51,301 nucleotides of DNA from Sulfurovaceae bacterium (lineage in GTDB: Bacteria > Campylobacterota > Campylobacteria > Campylobacterales > Sulfurovaceae). Each line of letters starts with the position of its first letter. Within the stretch, counting starts at the first letter, position 1. The notes beneath the pieces are model-generated. The model did no database searches and had not been told where the DNA came from. It saw only the letters and a program-made list of their open reading frames with translations. The translations under genes were made by a program, and so were the position numbers. Below, piece by piece: positions 35,105 through 43,595 of this stretch. The DNA lies in the NCBI GenBank assembly GCA_016744805.1, contig JADGDQ010000011.1, positions 1-51,301 on the forward strand, read 5' to 3'.

Positions 35105-36937
35105 ATGCTTCAAGATATAGTAGAAAAAGAGAATATTTCCATTGATAAAGATGCCTCTTTGGATGATGCTATTAGTCTGATGATTAAAAATGGGGAAGGT
35201 ATAGTTGTCTTTCTTGATGGTCATACAGCTGTAGGTATACTTACCGAAAGAGATTTACTATATATTTTAAAACAAAAAATATCTTTAAGTGTTCAAGCAT
35301 TAAAATATTATAAAACATCTCTTATTTGTATTCATCTTAATCGCTCTTTAGATTATGCTTTACATATTTTGATTGATAATAATATTAGAAGATTAATTAT
35401 TAAAGATAATGACAATCATTTTGTTGGCATTGTAACGCAAGAGATGATTTTAAATTATCTTGAAAGAGATACATACCGTATTCACTTATCTGTTTCAAAT
35501 ATTATAGGAAATAATCAAGAGCTTATTTCTGTATCTCCTTTAGAGAGTATCAACAACAGCCTTAAAATTATGAGGGAACAATCTATAGGTTCTGTTGTTA
35601 TTAAAGATAAGCATAAATTACTTGGTATTTTTACTGAACGAGATCTTATTAAAGTTATGAATCTTAAAATCCCAATGGCAACACCTATACAAGAGGTTAT
35701 GAGTAGTCCTGTGATTACTATAGGACAAGATACTATTATTGCAGATGCAACACAACTTATGATACAAAAAAAGATTAGACGACTTGTTGTTATTGGTGAA
35801 GATTTAAATATTATAGGTATTATCGGTACTAGAGATATTATGAGAAACATTAAAGGTAACTATGCAAATCTTATTGAACATAAACTAAAAATAGCTAAAA
35901 ATACACTTGATTCACTACCGAATATGATTATAGAACTCTTCAATCGCAAAAGTTCTCATCATATTCATTGGCTTAATAATAAAGCAAAAAATACTTTTGG
36001 TAATATTCTTGATGATGATATTTGTACCATTATTGATGAGAAGTTATGGAAATCAATAGTGAGTGATATGGATACAAACTCTTATAATAATGATGCAAGA
36101 GTTACAATAAAAAACTCTACCTATACATTAAGTATATCTCAATATATATTTAAAGATTATAATCTTATACGAGTTTTATTTGTGGATGTTACTGAGATTG
36201 AAATAGAGCTAGCTCAAGCTGTTGACTCAGAACAAAAAATGTTAGAACACCTTATGCAACAATCAAGACTTGCTCAAATGGGTGAGATGATTAGTATGAT
36301 TGCTCACCAATGGAGGCAACCATTAGCAGCTATTAGTGCTACAATAGGTACACTTAAACTGCGAAATATGCTTGATAATTATGAGAAAGATTTTTTTGAT
36401 AAAAAACTTGATCAAATTACACTTTACTCACAATATTTAAGTGATACTATTAATGATTTTAGAGATTTTTTTAAGCAAGATAAGTTATTAGAAGATGGAA
36501 ATTTTGAGAAGATTATAAAGTCTACAACTATTATTATTCAACCATCTTTAGACCATGAAGGAATTACATTAACTTTTGATTTACAAAAAGGTATTATTAT
36601 TAATACATATATTAATGAGTTTAAACAGGTAGTTTTGAATATTCTGCAAAATGCTTATGATGTTTTAGTAAGTAGAGAGATAGAAAGCCCAGAGATTATA
36701 ATTAAAGCTTACAAAAGTACATCTAAAGTTTGTTTAGAGATAAGTGATAATGGTGGTGGTATATCTGATGAAATTATTCATAATGTATTTAAACCATACT
36801 TTAGCACAAAGAAACAAGATGGTACAGGGCTTGGACTCTATATGAGTCGTATTATTATAGAAGACCATTGCAAGGGTAGTATTTCTGTTACAAATAGTGC
36901 GTTGGGTGCTGTTTTTACAATAAAGGTTGAAGTGTGA
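35105..36937 (+). CDS. Cytosolic histidine kinase with four CBS motifs
   Basis: A 610-residue soluble sensor kinase. Four CBS motifs occupy about residues 8-60, 66-122, 132-187 and 195-252 (the ILTERDLL and IFTERDLIK segments are typical), forming two adenosyl-ligand (AMP/ATP/SAM-type) pockets. A PAS-like linker covers about 262-370. The HisKA helix carries H401 in IAHQWRQPLAA, and the HATPase_c has N-box NILQNAYDVL, G1 box SDNGGGIS and G2 box GTGLGLYMS. No membrane helix, so the signal is internal, probably the energy or nucleotide state. It overlaps its response regulator by four bases. Confidence 0.85.
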   Translation: MLQDIVEKENISIDKDASLDDAISLMIKNGEGIVVFLDGHTAVGILTERDLLYILKQKISLSVQALKYYKTSLICIHLNRSLDYALHILIDNNIRRLIIKDNDNHFVGIVTQEMILNYLERDTYRIHLSVSNIIGNNQELISVSPLESINNSLKIMREQSIGSVVIKDKHKLLGIFTERDLIKVMNLKIPMATPIQEVMSSPVITIGQDTIIADATQLMIQKKIRRLVVIGEDLNIIGIIGTRDIMRNIKGNYANLIEHKLKIAKNTLDSLPNMIIELFNRKSSHHIHWLNNKAKNTFGNILDDDICTIIDEKLWKSIVSDMDTNSYNNDARVTIKNSTYTLSISQYIFKDYNLIRVLFVDVTEIEIELAQAVDSEQKMLEHLMQQSRLAQMGEMISMIAHQWRQPLAAISATIGTLKLRNMLDNYEKDFFDKKLDQITLYSQYLSDTINDFRDFFKQDKLLEDGNFEKIIKSTTIIIQPSLDHEGITLTFDLQKGIIINTYINEFKQVVLNILQNAYDVLVSREIESPEIIIKAYKSTSKVCLEISDNGGGISDEIIHNVFKPYFSTKKQDGTGLGLYMSRIIIEDHCKGSISVTNSALGAVFTIKVEV

Positions 36938-37326
36938 TAGATATTTATAAGTTAACTACTAAAACCAATAAAATGTCTCTACTTTATGTAGAAGATAATG
37001 CTATGGTACGAGAAGATACGCAGACAATGCTTGATATTTTTTTTGAAAATATGACTGTTGCTACAAATGGTGTGGAAGGGTTAGAGTATTATAATAATGC
37101 TAAATATGATCTGATTATTACAGATATACGAATGCCTCTGATGGATGGAATTGCTATGATTAGTAAAATTAGAGAGTATGACCAAGAGATACCAATAATT
37201 ATTATATCGGCGTATGATGAGAATTATAATTTATATAATATAAAACATCTTAATATAGAAGCATATATTACTAAACCTTTTGTAGTAGATGATTTAATTA
37301 AAACCATCTATAAAGTCTCCTCTTAA
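36934..37326 (+). CDS. Single-domain response regulator
   Basis: A 130-residue CheY-like receiver with acidic pocket E20-D21, phosphoacceptor D64 in ITDIRMPLMDG and the conserved lysine in AYITKPF. No DNA-binding output domain, so it signals to a partner protein. It uses GTG, overlapping the kinase stop (GTGA), and an ATG at 36973 would remove 13 residues that are common in this receiver group. Cognate to the CBS kinase by position. Confidence 0.85.
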   Translation: MIDIYKLTTKTNKMSLLYVEDNAMVREDTQTMLDIFFENMTVATNGVEGLEYYNNAKYDLIITDIRMPLMDGIAMISKIREYDQEIPIIIISAYDENYNLYNIKHLNIEAYITKPFVVDDLIKTIYKVSS

Positions 37327-37337
37327 GAGGAGACTTT
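37312..37337. terminator. Perfect palindromic bidirectional terminator
   Basis: A 26-base perfect palindrome, AAAGTCTCCTCTT/AAGAGGAGACTTT, covers the response regulator stop codon and ends 6 bases from the rpsR stop on the opposite strand. T-runs lie on both sides, so it can stop both convergent transcripts. Confidence 0.75.
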
Positions 37338-37343
37338 TAGTAT

Positions 37344-37607
37344 CTATTTAATCATCTCAAATGGATTTTCAACTACATTTTTTCTATCTACGATATATGG
37401 AATAAGTGCAGTCTGACGCGCTCTTTTGATAGCAATTGTTACCATCTCTTGGTGTTTTTTACAGTTTCCTGTTAATCTTCTTGGCATGATTTTAAATCTT
37501 TCACTCAAACTAAATTTGAATTGAGCAAGATCTTTATAATCAATATAATCTACTTTTGCTTCACAATATTTACAATATTTCTTTTTAAACTTTCTTCTTT
37601 CTGCCAT
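37344..37607 (-). CDS. rpsR: 30S ribosomal protein S18
   Basis: An 87-residue S18, one of the last proteins to join the 30S platform, binding next to S6. It has the core segment [29 protein letters not shown] and the basic C-terminal [11 protein letters not shown]. It keeps an N-terminal CKYCEAK pair and the central C of GNCKKHQ, the set of a zinc-binding (C+) S18 version. Third gene of the rpsF-ssb-rpsR operon; 9-base gap after ssb. Confidence 0.96.
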   Translation of the reverse strand: MAERRKFKKKYCKYCEAKVDYIDYKDLAQFKFSLSERFKIMPRRLTGNCKKHQEMVTIAIKRARQTALIPYIVDRKNVVENPFEMIK

Positions 37608-37616
37608 AATATACTC

Positions 37617-38198
37617 CTAAAATGGTATTTCATCTTCACTAATATCTATCTCTGGGATAGATGGTGTTGCTGCTTGTGTCTGCTGTGGGGGTCTACTCTG
37701 TGGTTGTTCTCCACCATACTGAGGGGGTGTAGAGTTTTGATTGCCATATTGTGGTGAAGTTTGTCCACCATTATATTGGTTGGTTTGATTGCCTCCAGTA
37801 TACTGGTTTTGCTGTGGTTTGTTTTGATTATATCCACCACCACTATAGCTCTCATTACCACCTTGGTTATCTTCTCTTCCACCGACCATCTGTAGATTCT
37901 CTACAACAACAGAGTGTTTACTTCGCTTTGTCCCATCTTGTGCAGTCCACTGATCTAGTTTTAATCTACCATCGACTAAAACTTTACTTCCCTTACGCAA
38001 GTATTGATTAGCTATTTCAGCAGTTCGCCCAAAGAATGTAAGGTCTACAAACATTACTTCTTCTTTTTGCTCACCAGTTTGGGATTTCCATTTTCGATTA
38101 GTAGCAATACCAGTGTTTCCGATAGCACCACCACCTTGTGAATATCTAATCTCAATATCTCTAGTGAGATTTCCCATCAATACTATTTTGTTATACAT
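37617..38198 (-). CDS. ssb: Single-stranded DNA-binding protein
   Basis: A 193-residue SSB. The OB fold covers residues 1-108 with the typical YNKIVLMGNLTRDIEIRY start and VDGRLKLDQW. A Gly/Gln/Asn-rich disordered linker follows (about 112-180). The acidic tip DISEDEIPF ends in the conserved -PF that recruits repair and replication proteins. It lies between rpsF and rpsR, as in most bacteria. Replication, recombination and repair role. Confidence 0.97.
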   Translation of the reverse strand: MYNKIVLMGNLTRDIEIRYSQGGGAIGNTGIATNRKWKSQTGEQKEEVMFVDLTFFGRTAEIANQYLRKGSKVLVDGRLKLDQWTAQDGTKRSKHSVVVENLQMVGGREDNQGGNESYSGGGYNQNKPQQNQYTGGNQTNQYNGGQTSPQYGNQNSTPPQYGGEQPQSRPPQQTQAATPSIPEIDISEDEIPF

Positions 38199-38219
38199 AA
38201 GGTTACTCCTAAGCTTTGA

Positions 38220-38669
38220 TTATGCTTCAGTTGTTTGGGCTACAGGTGCTTCTTCGCTTGTAGGTTCAACTGTAGTAGCCGTCTCTTCTACTACTACAGG
38301 TGTTTCTTCTACAGAAGTTTCTGCTAATTCACCTTTTTTAGATGCAGCAGCTACAAGTTTATTAAATTGAGTCATCTCTTTAGTTTTTGTATATCTAACA
38401 GTCAAAAACTTAATAACTTCTTCATTAATTTTAAGATTTCTTTCAAGTTCAGCAATAGTTTCACCATTTGCCTTATAAAAAAGTACTGTATAGTAACCTC
38501 TATTGTTTTTTTGTACAGGATATGCTAATTTTCTCATACCCATATCATCAGTAGCTAGAATTTCAGCATTCTCTTTTGTAAGAACAGCTTTTACTTTTTC
38601 AATTTGAGCTGTAGTCTCTTCTTCTGTTAGTGTTGGTTTTACAACAAACAGTGTTTCATAACAATTCAT
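38220..38669 (-). CDS. rpsF: 30S ribosomal protein S6 with acidic tail
   Basis: Starting from the ATG at 38669 (AGGAAA site upstream) the protein has 149 residues beginning MNCYETLFVVKP, the classical S6 start. Residues 1-98 are the S6 ferredoxin-like fold, with the segment KLAYPVQKNNRGYYTVLFY. The rest is a long acidic Glu/Thr/Pro tail, comparable to the glutamate-rich tails that RimK modifies in E. coli S6, though here of different composition. The open frame extends 17 codons further upstream, but that part is not S6-like. It binds S18 in the 30S platform. Confidence 0.95.
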   Translation of the reverse strand: MNCYETLFVVKPTLTEEETTAQIEKVKAVLTKENAEILATDDMGMRKLAYPVQKNNRGYYTVLFYKANGETIAELERNLKINEEVIKFLTVRYTKTKEMTQFNKLVAAASKKGELAETSVEETPVVVEETATTVEPTSEEAPVAQTTEA

Positions 38670-38775
38670 TTGTTTCCTTTTGGTTTTATAGCCCATTGTT
38701 TGAGTCTTTAGACTCTCCAAACCATGAGCAAGAATTTTGGAAAGAATATAATACTCTAAAGTTACTTATAGCTAG

Positions 38776-39753
38776 TTATAAATAGTGTTGTATCTTAATA
38801 AAAATTCCATATAATAAAGTCTCTTTATTATTTTTATGTGGTTGTTTAAGCTCTAGTTCACTCTCTAGTAGGTACTCTAATATTGCTAGAAGGGAGGCAG
38901 GTTTTATTTTGATTGCTAGACGAGCTTTTGTCTCTTCGATCTGTTTTGGTAACTTATATCCAAGTATATCTAAAGAGTTAGGTTGCCCATGGAGTTTGAT
39001 ATATGCATTAAATAGAAAGATTTCTATAATAAATTTTTGTGTAGAACGCAAGATAGAATACTCATCTTCTCCTAGTTCCAAGAGAGTATGAATCATTTGT
39101 GTTATGGGTCTTTTTTCAAATAACTCTGTTAAAAATTGTTCTGTAGCTAATGGTGCAGTTGAGTAGACTAGATTATCAATATCTTTACTAGAAACTTTTG
39201 TACCAGCTATAGCTAATTTAGGGAGTTCGTTAATACATAAAGCTAAATTATTATTAAGAATAAGCATAAGGTGTTGTAGAGCATAGTGGTCTATATCTAA
39301 TCCAATTTGGAGTGATTTTTTTTGTAATACCTCAACTCCTTCACGAATGTTAGGTTCAAAAAATCGTACCCACTGACCACCTTTTTTAGTACTAAAACTA
39401 CTTTGTAAGCCTTTTGCATCTTTAGCACTCCCACTAAAGTCAAAAAGAAGATAGTTATTTTCATTTTTATTTGTAAGAGCAATCAATATATCTAACTCTT
39501 TTTTAGGGATTTTTTTCTCATGTTTAATTAAAAGTAGATTCGTACCACCAAATAGTGATGTTTGTGTAAGATAATTTTTTGCTCTTGCAAAGTCCCACTC
39601 TTCAAAATAGAGTGAGAGCATATCCTCTTTGGCATGGAGAGTATCTATATAATGATGAATATAATATTCAATTAAATATGGATTTTCCCCAAAAAGAAGA
39701 AGTGCCTTCGGAAGAGATATTCTTATTTTTTGGTCTAATTCTCTTTGATACAT
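38776..39753 (-). CDS. holA: DNA polymerase III subunit delta (HolA)
   Basis: A 325-residue protein that matches the clamp-loader delta subunit. The N-terminal segment KALLLFGENPYLIEYYIH is the start of the RecA-like domain, and it continues through LLIKHEKKIPKKELDILIAL and the helical C-terminal collar with ELELKQPHKNNKETLLYG. Delta opens the beta clamp during loading. As usual for HolA it lacks a functional Walker A. In Campylobacter the order holA-rpsF-ssb-rpsR is also seen. It follows the polysaccharide operon by 26 bases. Confidence 0.88.
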   Translation of the reverse strand: MYQRELDQKIRISLPKALLLFGENPYLIEYYIHHYIDTLHAKEDMLSLYFEEWDFARAKNYLTQTSLFGGTNLLLIKHEKKIPKKELDILIALTNKNENNYLLFDFSGSAKDAKGLQSSFSTKKGGQWVRFFEPNIREGVEVLQKKSLQIGLDIDHYALQHLMLILNNNLALCINELPKLAIAGTKVSSKDIDNLVYSTAPLATEQFLTELFEKRPITQMIHTLLELGEDEYSILRSTQKFIIEIFLFNAYIKLHGQPNSLDILGYKLPKQIEETKARLAIKIKPASLLAILEYLLESELELKQPHKNNKETLLYGIFIKIQHYL

Positions 39754-39779
39754 AGTCTCTCTTTTTTATAAGGTATATT

Positions 39780-42020
39780 TTATAGGTATAATACAATACC
39801 TGTAGCTGTAATATTATATATTCGTACTATTTTATCAATGTCATCTATATGGTTTTGTTTTGTATATTTATTTTTTACTGCAAATAGTACTAGGTTAGAT
39901 TTTTCCATTAGGACTATAGCATCTTTACCTTTTTCTAAAGGAGTAGTATTGATTATTATATAATCAAATTTTTTAGAAAGCCAAAGTATTATATCATCAA
40001 GTCTATCATCCATCACTAGTTCTGATGGGTTTCTAGGGATATGTTCTCCTGCTGAGATACTATAAAAACTCCTAGCAGTACCGTCAGGATATTGATAATC
40101 TTTCTTATGAATAAGTGTTTCTATATCAACATTATCTAGTAATACATCACTAATACCTTTATGATTACCATCTACAATATGGTGTATTTGGGCATCTCTC
40201 ATATCTAAGTCTATAACAATAGCTTTTTTTGTTTGAGTTGTAAGGACTTTAGCCAAATCTATTGAGAGATGATTTTTATCTTCATGCTGTCTTGCTGATA
40301 CTACAGATATAATATTTGTTTTGGCATGGGGGAGTGTAAAATAGAGCGTTGTCCCTAAAGAGATAAAAGCCTCTTCATAAGCTAAAATATTTTTTTTACC
40401 TTTTTTTTGTTTAGGAATAAATCCCATAATAGTAATATCTGTATGTCTGCCTATATCTCGCAGACTAGAGACTTTGTTCATAGCAAGATCTACAATTGAT
40501 GCAATAAAAATAGAAATACCTAATCCTAAAATAATTGCAACAACTAAAATAAGTGTTTTTTTAGGTTTGATTGGTTTCTTGGCAACAATTGGATTGTCTA
40601 AAATTCTAATAGTTGAGACTGTAGAGGCTTTGACTATTTCCATCTCTGCTTGTTTTTGAAGGAGATAAGAGTAAATTTTTTCATTAATAGAGAAACTTCT
40701 TTTAAGATTAACTAAATGAATCTCTTTTTGTGGTAATTGAGATAATATTTTCTGATATTTTTTTACTCTCTTATCAAAGGTAATTTTTTTATTTTTGATA
40801 TTTCTTTTTATACCATATATTTTTTTCTTGATAGTCTCTTTGAGATTATGAATTTGTCCTTTAAGTCTGATTACTTGTGGATGTAAACCTGTAAACTCTG
40901 TAAGAAGAGAGTTGAGTTCTAATTGCTTCTCTTGTAAAGAGAGTATAAGTGAACTCAATATAGAAGTAGAAAAAGCCAAAGACTCTGTAGAGATACTTGC
41001 AATATCATTTTGAGATAAAAACTTCTCTATACTTTTGAGCATACTTAACTCTAATTCTAATATTGAAACTTCATTTTCATACTCTGTGAGCTTTGTAAGT
41101 GTTAATGTTGTGGATATATCTATATCTATAATATCATTAGTTCTTTTATACTCTTCTAATTTAGATTCAGAATTTTTAAGTTCTTTATTAATAATAGCAA
41201 GTTGTGCTTGTATAAACTTTAAAGAGTTTCGAGCCTCTTGCTTGCGTGAGTCTAGGTTATCTTTAATATAAATATAAGAGATGGTGTCAACCACAACCTT
41301 GGCTCTTTGTGGAATTCTATCTTCATAACTTATTTTAATAATAGAAGACTCTTTAGAGAGTTTTCTTACGGTTAATTTAGATTTAACAGAGGCTAAAATA
41401 GCTTCTTTATCGTTAGTATATGAGAAGTAGTATACTTTAGCATCAATAGGAAAATCTTCTTTGCTAATAATAAATACAGAGTTGTTAATATCTATCTCTT
41501 CTCCAAATTTATGCATCTTACTATAAGGTATTTTTGATTTATTATCATCTTTTATTGATTCTAATATGAATTCCTCTTCTCCTATAAACTGAAGTGAATA
41601 TTTTACTCTACCAATACTCTCTTTATTTAAAAATTTTACACTAAATGGAGCTTTCTCATACACTTCTCGTTTTTTAAATTTCTTTTTCTTGTAATAGTGT
41701 GTACTAAAATCAATTTTTGTCATAAGTTCTTTGATTGTAAGCCTAGAGGTGATAACTTCTACTTCTGTATTTAAATCATTCTCTTCTGATTCAAATGCTT
41801 CTGAAAGCATAGCTTTAGTATCTTGTTTTTTCTTTTTCCCACCAAAATCTATGGTTGTATAACTAGTATATATATTAGCAGCTGTATATATTTTATATCC
41901 AGCTAGAATAACAATAATAGTTGTAAAAAGTAAAATAGGAATAATAAAACTTTTTATAACTAAAAAAAGTTTTTTTAAATCTATAATATCTTTAGTAATA
42001 ACAGGAGGATATTTACGCAT
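39780..42020 (-). CDS. Wzc-like polysaccharide co-polymerase, degenerate BY-kinase
   Basis: A 746-residue inner-membrane protein. A first helix lies at about residues 22-42, then a Wzz-type periplasmic domain with long coiled coil (about 255-420) and a second helix near 487-508. The cytosolic part has the fold of the BY-kinase ATPase, but the Walker A motif is replaced by S575-A-R-Q-H-E-D-K582-N (usual consensus xxPxxGKST). Walker A' is retained as D604-L-D-M-R608, while the Walker B Asp is N691 (IIINTTP). The usual C-terminal tyrosine cluster is absent. Chain-length control by the Wzz part is plausible, but kinase activity is unlikely. Last gene of the surface-polysaccharide operon; overlaps the GT2 gene by one base. 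Confidence 0.8.
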   Translation of the reverse strand: MRKYPPVITKDIIDLKKLFLVIKSFIIPILLFTTIIVILAGYKIYTAANIYTSYTTIDFGGKKKKQDTKAMLSEAFESEENDLNTEVEVITSRLTIKELMTKIDFSTHYYKKKKFKKREVYEKAPFSVKFLNKESIGRVKYSLQFIGEEEFILESIKDDNKSKIPYSKMHKFGEEIDINNSVFIISKEDFPIDAKVYYFSYTNDKEAILASVKSKLTVRKLSKESSIIKISYEDRIPQRAKVVVDTISYIYIKDNLDSRKQEARNSLKFIQAQLAIINKELKNSESKLEEYKRTNDIIDIDISTTLTLTKLTEYENEVSILELELSMLKSIEKFLSQNDIASISTESLAFSTSILSSLILSLQEKQLELNSLLTEFTGLHPQVIRLKGQIHNLKETIKKKIYGIKRNIKNKKITFDKRVKKYQKILSQLPQKEIHLVNLKRSFSINEKIYSYLLQKQAEMEIVKASTVSTIRILDNPIVAKKPIKPKKTLILVVAIILGLGISIFIASIVDLAMNKVSSLRDIGRHTDITIMGFIPKQKKGKKNILAYEEAFISLGTTLYFTLPHAKTNIISVVSARQHEDKNHLSIDLAKVLTTQTKKAIVIDLDMRDAQIHHIVDGNHKGISDVLLDNVDIETLIHKKDYQYPDGTARSFYSISAGEHIPRNPSELVMDDRLDDIILWLSKKFDYIIINTTPLEKGKDAIVLMEKSNLVLFAVKNKYTKQNHIDDIDKIVRIYNITATGIVLYL

Positions 42021-42832
42021 TATTTTCTTAGTATCTTATATATATTTTTTCGTAAATTTTGAGGTATTACTCTAGCTATAAATCGAATAAAAATATTTCT
42101 TATAAACTCTATAGAGGTTATAAAGTTAATATTTAAAAGTTGTTTTTCAAACTTATATTCTTGAATAGCATAATTTATACCACCTCGTCTTTGAAGTTGT
42201 CCGTATCCTGCTCTCATATTGATAAGAGTATCTTGAATATTATAAAACTTTGCACCATTTTGAATCATTCTAGCCCAAAGGTAATAATCTTCAAACCATA
42301 ACATTCTTTGATAGTTTCCTGCTTCTAAAACAGGAGTTTTATTATACATAGAGCTTGGATGATTAATAGGGTTTCTAAGTTTTGCAAAAGCAGTAATATC
42401 TTGGTGAAACTCTGGAAGTTTTCTATAAGATACTATATTTTTTTCATCTGTATCAAATTCACTTACCCAACTTCCACATACATCTATATCTAACTTTTCA
42501 AAAACATCTAGCTGTCGCTGAAATCTTTGAGGGTGTGCAATATCATCAGTATCCATTCTTGCAACTCTCTCAAAGCTACACTTTTGCAGACCAATATTAA
42601 GAGCGTCTCCTAATCCTAAGTTCTCTTCTAGTACAACAGATTCAAGTACTCCTTGGCATTTTTCTTTCCATTTTTCTATTACCTCATAGAGTTTTGGTGT
42701 GAGATTTCCATCTTCAACGAGTATAATCTCATTAGGCTTAACACTCTGTTCATCCCATATACTTATCATGGCTCTCTCAAAGTAATCAGGTTCTTCTTTG
42801 TGGTATATTGACATTAGTAATGAAAATTTCAT
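42020..42832 (-). CDS. Family 2 glycosyltransferase
   Basis: A 270-residue cytosolic GT-A enzyme with the nucleotide-sugar pocket start SLLMSIYHKEEPDYFERAM, the ILVEDGNLT acid motif and the metal-binding RMDTDDIAHPQR (DxD-type). A basic C-terminal amphipathic stretch (after residue 240) may anchor it to the membrane. It probably adds one sugar to a lipid-linked repeat unit. The donor cannot be inferred. One base separates it from LicD. Confidence 0.85.
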   Translation of the reverse strand: MKFSLLMSIYHKEEPDYFERAMISIWDEQSVKPNEIILVEDGNLTPKLYEVIEKWKEKCQGVLESVVLEENLGLGDALNIGLQKCSFERVARMDTDDIAHPQRFQRQLDVFEKLDIDVCGSWVSEFDTDEKNIVSYRKLPEFHQDITAFAKLRNPINHPSSMYNKTPVLEAGNYQRMLWFEDYYLWARMIQNGAKFYNIQDTLINMRAGYGQLQRRGGINYAIQEYKFEKQLLNINFITSIEFIRNIFIRFIARVIPQNLRKNIYKILRK

Positions 42833-42833
42833 T

Positions 42834-43595
42834 TTAGTCCTTTAGTTTAATATCAAAGGCATGAGGTACTCTTCTTGCCTCTTTTGGTAGTGGATTTTTG
42901 TAGCCTTTTGGAAAAAGACTTCCTAAATAATGATCAACATCATGTGGTATGGGAACTTCTCTATTTTCAAATAGTGTAGAAGCAAGAGGAAATATACTTT
43001 TTTCATCTACATAAAATCTAATAGTAGGATGATTTCCACTTCTAACAACCTTACTATTTTTCCCCCATCCTCTATGAAACTTTTCACTCCAAGAGACTAG
43101 AATGTCTCGTATACTTTTAATGTTTAGGTACTTATAACTAAAAAGTTTAACAAATAAAAATATAATAATGTGTAATATTCTATAGAAAAAAGATCTTTTT
43201 ATGGTTAATACAGGATATATGTCCAAAAAAATACCTTGATTGTATAAAACCTCTTTCCCTATCTGGTGATTTTCTATCATAATCCCTCTATTGTCTCTAA
43301 TCTTTACGCAATCATAAGGAAAAAATTCATCTGTTTTTCTATGTTGAAAAAACATTCCATAAGGTAACTCTTTAGATGCTATAAGACAAAATTTTTCATA
43401 ATCTTCTATAGGCATAGCAATATCCAAATCATCATCCCAACGAACAAAACCTTTGTATTTTACTGCACCCAATAATGCTCCACCATCAAGCCAATAGGTT
43501 AGATTATGTTTTTTACATATTTTTTCAATCTCATTTAGCATATCTAATATGATAAGTTGCGTCTCTTTGAGGGTCTCTTTAGTTATTTTTGTCAT
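42834..43595 (-). CDS. LicD-family nucleotidyl/phosphotransferase
   Basis: A 253-residue LicD-family protein with YWLDGGALLGAVKYKGFVRWDDDLDIAM, whose Asp triad is the signature of phosphocholine or polyol-phosphate transferases of the nucleotidyltransferase fold. A hydrophobic stretch near residues 136-158 suggests membrane contact. Family members decorate teichoic acids, LPS or glycans with phosphocholine, phosphoribitol or similar groups, so a phospho-substituent on this polysaccharide is likely. The substrate is not visible. It overlaps the Wzy-like gene by 17 bases. Confidence 0.85.
   Translation of the reverse strand: MTKITKETLKETQLIILDMLNEIEKICKKHNLTYWLDGGALLGAVKYKGFVRWDDDLDIAMPIEDYEKFCLIASKELPYGMFFQHRKTDEFFPYDCVKIRDNRGIMIENHQIGKEVLYNQGIFLDIYPVLTIKRSFFYRILHIIIFLFVKLFSYKYLNIKSIRDILVSWSEKFHRGWGKNSKVVRSGNHPTIRFYVDEKSIFPLASTLFENREVPIPHDVDHYLGSLFPKGYKNPLPKEARRVPHAFDIKLKD

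Noticed and set aside
37646-38011. Open frames over the Gly/Gln-rich linker of ssb on both strands
   Set aside because: Low-complexity shadow of the SSB linker; no ribosome site and no family-like sequence.
38220-38720. rpsF start at 38720
   Set aside because: The 17 extra residues do not resemble S6, and the AGGAAA site precedes the ATG at 38669.
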